Position numbers and translations under genes: made by a program | In this document: positions 62,604 through 64,000 of the stretch, in pieces | How positions within the stretch are numbered: position 1 is the first letter of the stretch | Layout: every line of letters starts with the position of its first letter | DNA from: Nymphaea colorata | Taxonomy: Eukaryota; Streptophyta; Magnoliopsida; Nymphaeales; Nymphaeaceae | Length of the DNA stretch: 64,000 bases | Assembly (NCBI RefSeq): GCF_008831285.2 | Contig: NC_045148.1 | Span: forward strand, 7,259,001 to 7,323,000 | Direction: 5' to 3' | The notes under the pieces: model-generated | Seen by the model: only the letters and a program-made list of their open reading frames with translations | What the model was told of the DNA's origin: nothing | Databases searched by the model: none

Positions 62604-62705
62604 CCATGGAGGAATCTGTTAAACTGAGAAGAAAAGTAGGTGAGGGAAAGAGATCAGCACCATGGGGGAAACTGTTAAACTGAGAAAAGGAGGTGTCATA
62701 TATAA

Positions 62706-62735
<30 letters not shown>

Positions 62736-62738
<3 letters not shown>

Positions 62739-62935
62739 AGCACCAGTGGAATATTATTCTATTTCGCTCCTATACTATTTCCATATTGCCACATGTCATG
62801 TTTCTATTTATGTTCAAATTTAGAGAGAGAGAGAGAGATCAGCACCAGTAGAATGTTATTTTATGTCGCTCCTATAGTATTTCCATGGGGCCACACGTCA
62901 TGTTTCTATTTATGTTCAATTTTTTTTCATTTGTT
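62736..62935 (+). repeat. about 100-bp tandem duplication in the H intron
   Basis: atcagcaccagtggaatatt...gtttctatttatgttcaaa is repeated as atcagcaccagtagaatgtt...gtttctatttatgttcaat. Each copy is preceded by a GA tract. Intron A has one copy (15113-15195). Confidence 0.9.
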
Positions 62936-63039
62936 TTTTGCCTTTTGATTTTCAAATATATGTACATGCTTAAGAATGTATTTTTTGGTTAATCATAAAC
63001 CGTTCTAAAACTGATCCTAGTAAGCCAATTCACAAAAAT

Positions 63040-63455
63040 GTAGTGCATGCACTGATTCATTGTCCTACGTTCATGAACAGTTTGATCCTGACAACTAAGC
63101 TTGGCATCATTCACACTAGCTACTCGCTCTATTTGCACGATTATTAATGTAGTGCTTGTGCTGATTCAGTATCCTTTGAACATTCATGAAGTTTGAACTA
63201 ATCTTGGCATCATTCACACTACTGTCTATTTGTACAATTAATAATTGTAGTGGATGGCTGATTCAGTATCCTGTCATATGAATGTTCGTCAAGTTTGAAC
63301 CAATCTTGACATCATTCACACTACCCTTGCTATTTGGACAATTATTAACTGTTGTGCATGGGTGATGATTCAATATCCTATGAGCGTTGATGAAGTTTCA
63401 ACCAATCTTGGCATCGTTCATACGATTCTTCCTATTTGTACAATTATTAAATGTT
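63040..63455 (+). repeat. about 100-bp degenerate tandem repeat in the H intron
   Basis: Four units as in A and C, each with an atcttggcatcattcacac-type core. Confidence 0.82.
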
Positions 63456-64000
63456 TATTGAGCATCAAATAAAGGAGACCGATGAAATTTTTTGAGTTTA
63501 TTGGATTTGATTGGAATCTAAATCACATGGGTATGGGTATGGATACAGAGATGTTAATTCTGGCACAACAACTTTAGAAAATGTGAACAGGGGTACAATA
63601 TATATATATATTTGCAAAATAAAAGCAACATTTAAATAAATGAGTGATATAAATAAAAATATTACATGTTAATGAACAATAACTCTAAAAAACAGAATTA
63701 AAATTGAGATGAAAAAAAAATTAAGTAAAATTAAGCAGTTTAGATCAGTTTCCATTTAAAAAATACCCAAATGTGTCCAAGTACCCACTTTGTGTATGGG
63801 TAAGATGACACATGTATAGGACCTTACTGAAGTACCGATGTTACTTACATTGGAACTATTATAATAGAGCTATATATAAATATATATGTGGTGTCCAATG
63901 GGCCTTTTGGCCCTTTCAGTTGGATCTTGATCATTTTTCAAGAATCCAACCACTTAATATACTTAAACTGCTCAAAACTAGATATATATGCCCATGTAAA

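Larger units (their letters stand above)
62536..64000 (+). pseudogene. orphan intron of a fourth plus-strand OMT (H)
   Basis: From a compound TA/GA microsatellite (62536-62598) onward the sequence matches intron A, C and B step by step: gttaaactgagaaaag, the atcagcaccagtagaat block, the 100-bp tandem repeats (63040-63455) and the gtgtccaatgggcc block (63890). No exon 1 lies upstream in the window. Exon 2 would be expected about 700-800 bp beyond the right edge. With exon 1 absent this is a truncated gene, unless exon 1 lies elsewhere. Confidence 0.8.

Overview
The window is nuclear DNA of a flowering plant. It is AT-rich, the genes have introns, GA/TA microsatellites are long, and it carries Copia and Gypsy remnants, hAT-type MITEs and tRNA-derived SINE-like repeats. 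The intact proteins are class II (COMT-type) plant O-methyltransferases (OMTs), closest by eye to the acetylserotonin/scoulerine-9-OMT-like clade. That clade assignment is from memory, not from a search. I cannot name the species.

The window is essentially a degenerating tandem array of four divergent (head-to-head) OMT pairs. Each unit has a minus-strand gene (exon 2 at lower coordinates, exon 1 at higher) followed by a plus-strand gene (exon 1, an intron of about 2.2 kb, exon 2). Unit 1 is F(-) 5898-11325 with A(+) 13721-16997. Unit 2 is E(-) 25239-26020 with B(+) 28681-32059. Unit 3 is G(-) 36779-44790 with C(+) 46606-49150. Unit 4 is D(-) 54328-57529 with an orphan intron of a plus gene (H) from 62536 to the window end. 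A, B and D have open reading frames across both exons (353, 353 and 359 aa). C, E, F and G are pseudogenes with frameshifts, stops, deletions or lost exons. H shows only intron sequence here. The plus and minus genes form two subfamilies, which differ in a short insertion near residue 80 and at one catalytic-pocket acid.

Layout: 1-3886 is a minus-strand Copia element with its 5' LTR, cut by the window edge. 3887-5897 is the 3' flank of F. 5898-11325 is pseudogene F, with a Gypsy remnant and a MITE in its intron and a hAT insertion in exon 1. 11326-13720 is the divergent promoter region of F and A. 13721-20530 is gene A and its 3' flank (Copia remnant, MITE, SINE, foldback hairpin). 20530-23970 is unlike the other units: it holds one SWEET sugar-transporter exon and a GC-rich LTR-element fragment, which replaces the missing exon 2 of E. 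23970-35020 is unit 2, 35030-52000 is unit 3 and 53170-64000 is unit 4, with a unit-specific stretch at about 58100-62530.

The intact genes would encode SAM-dependent O-methyltransferases acting on small phenolic or alkaloid-like substrates in the cytosol. Divergent arrangement could allow co-expression of the two subfamilies, but only unit 1 (A with broken F) and unit 2 (B with broken E) keep a complete plus gene, and only unit 4 keeps a complete minus gene, so no divergent pair in view is intact on both sides. I found no convincing wholly new system. The most informative signals are the array itself, the shared hAT insertion that orders its duplications, GA repeats abutting start codons, and several large hairpins.
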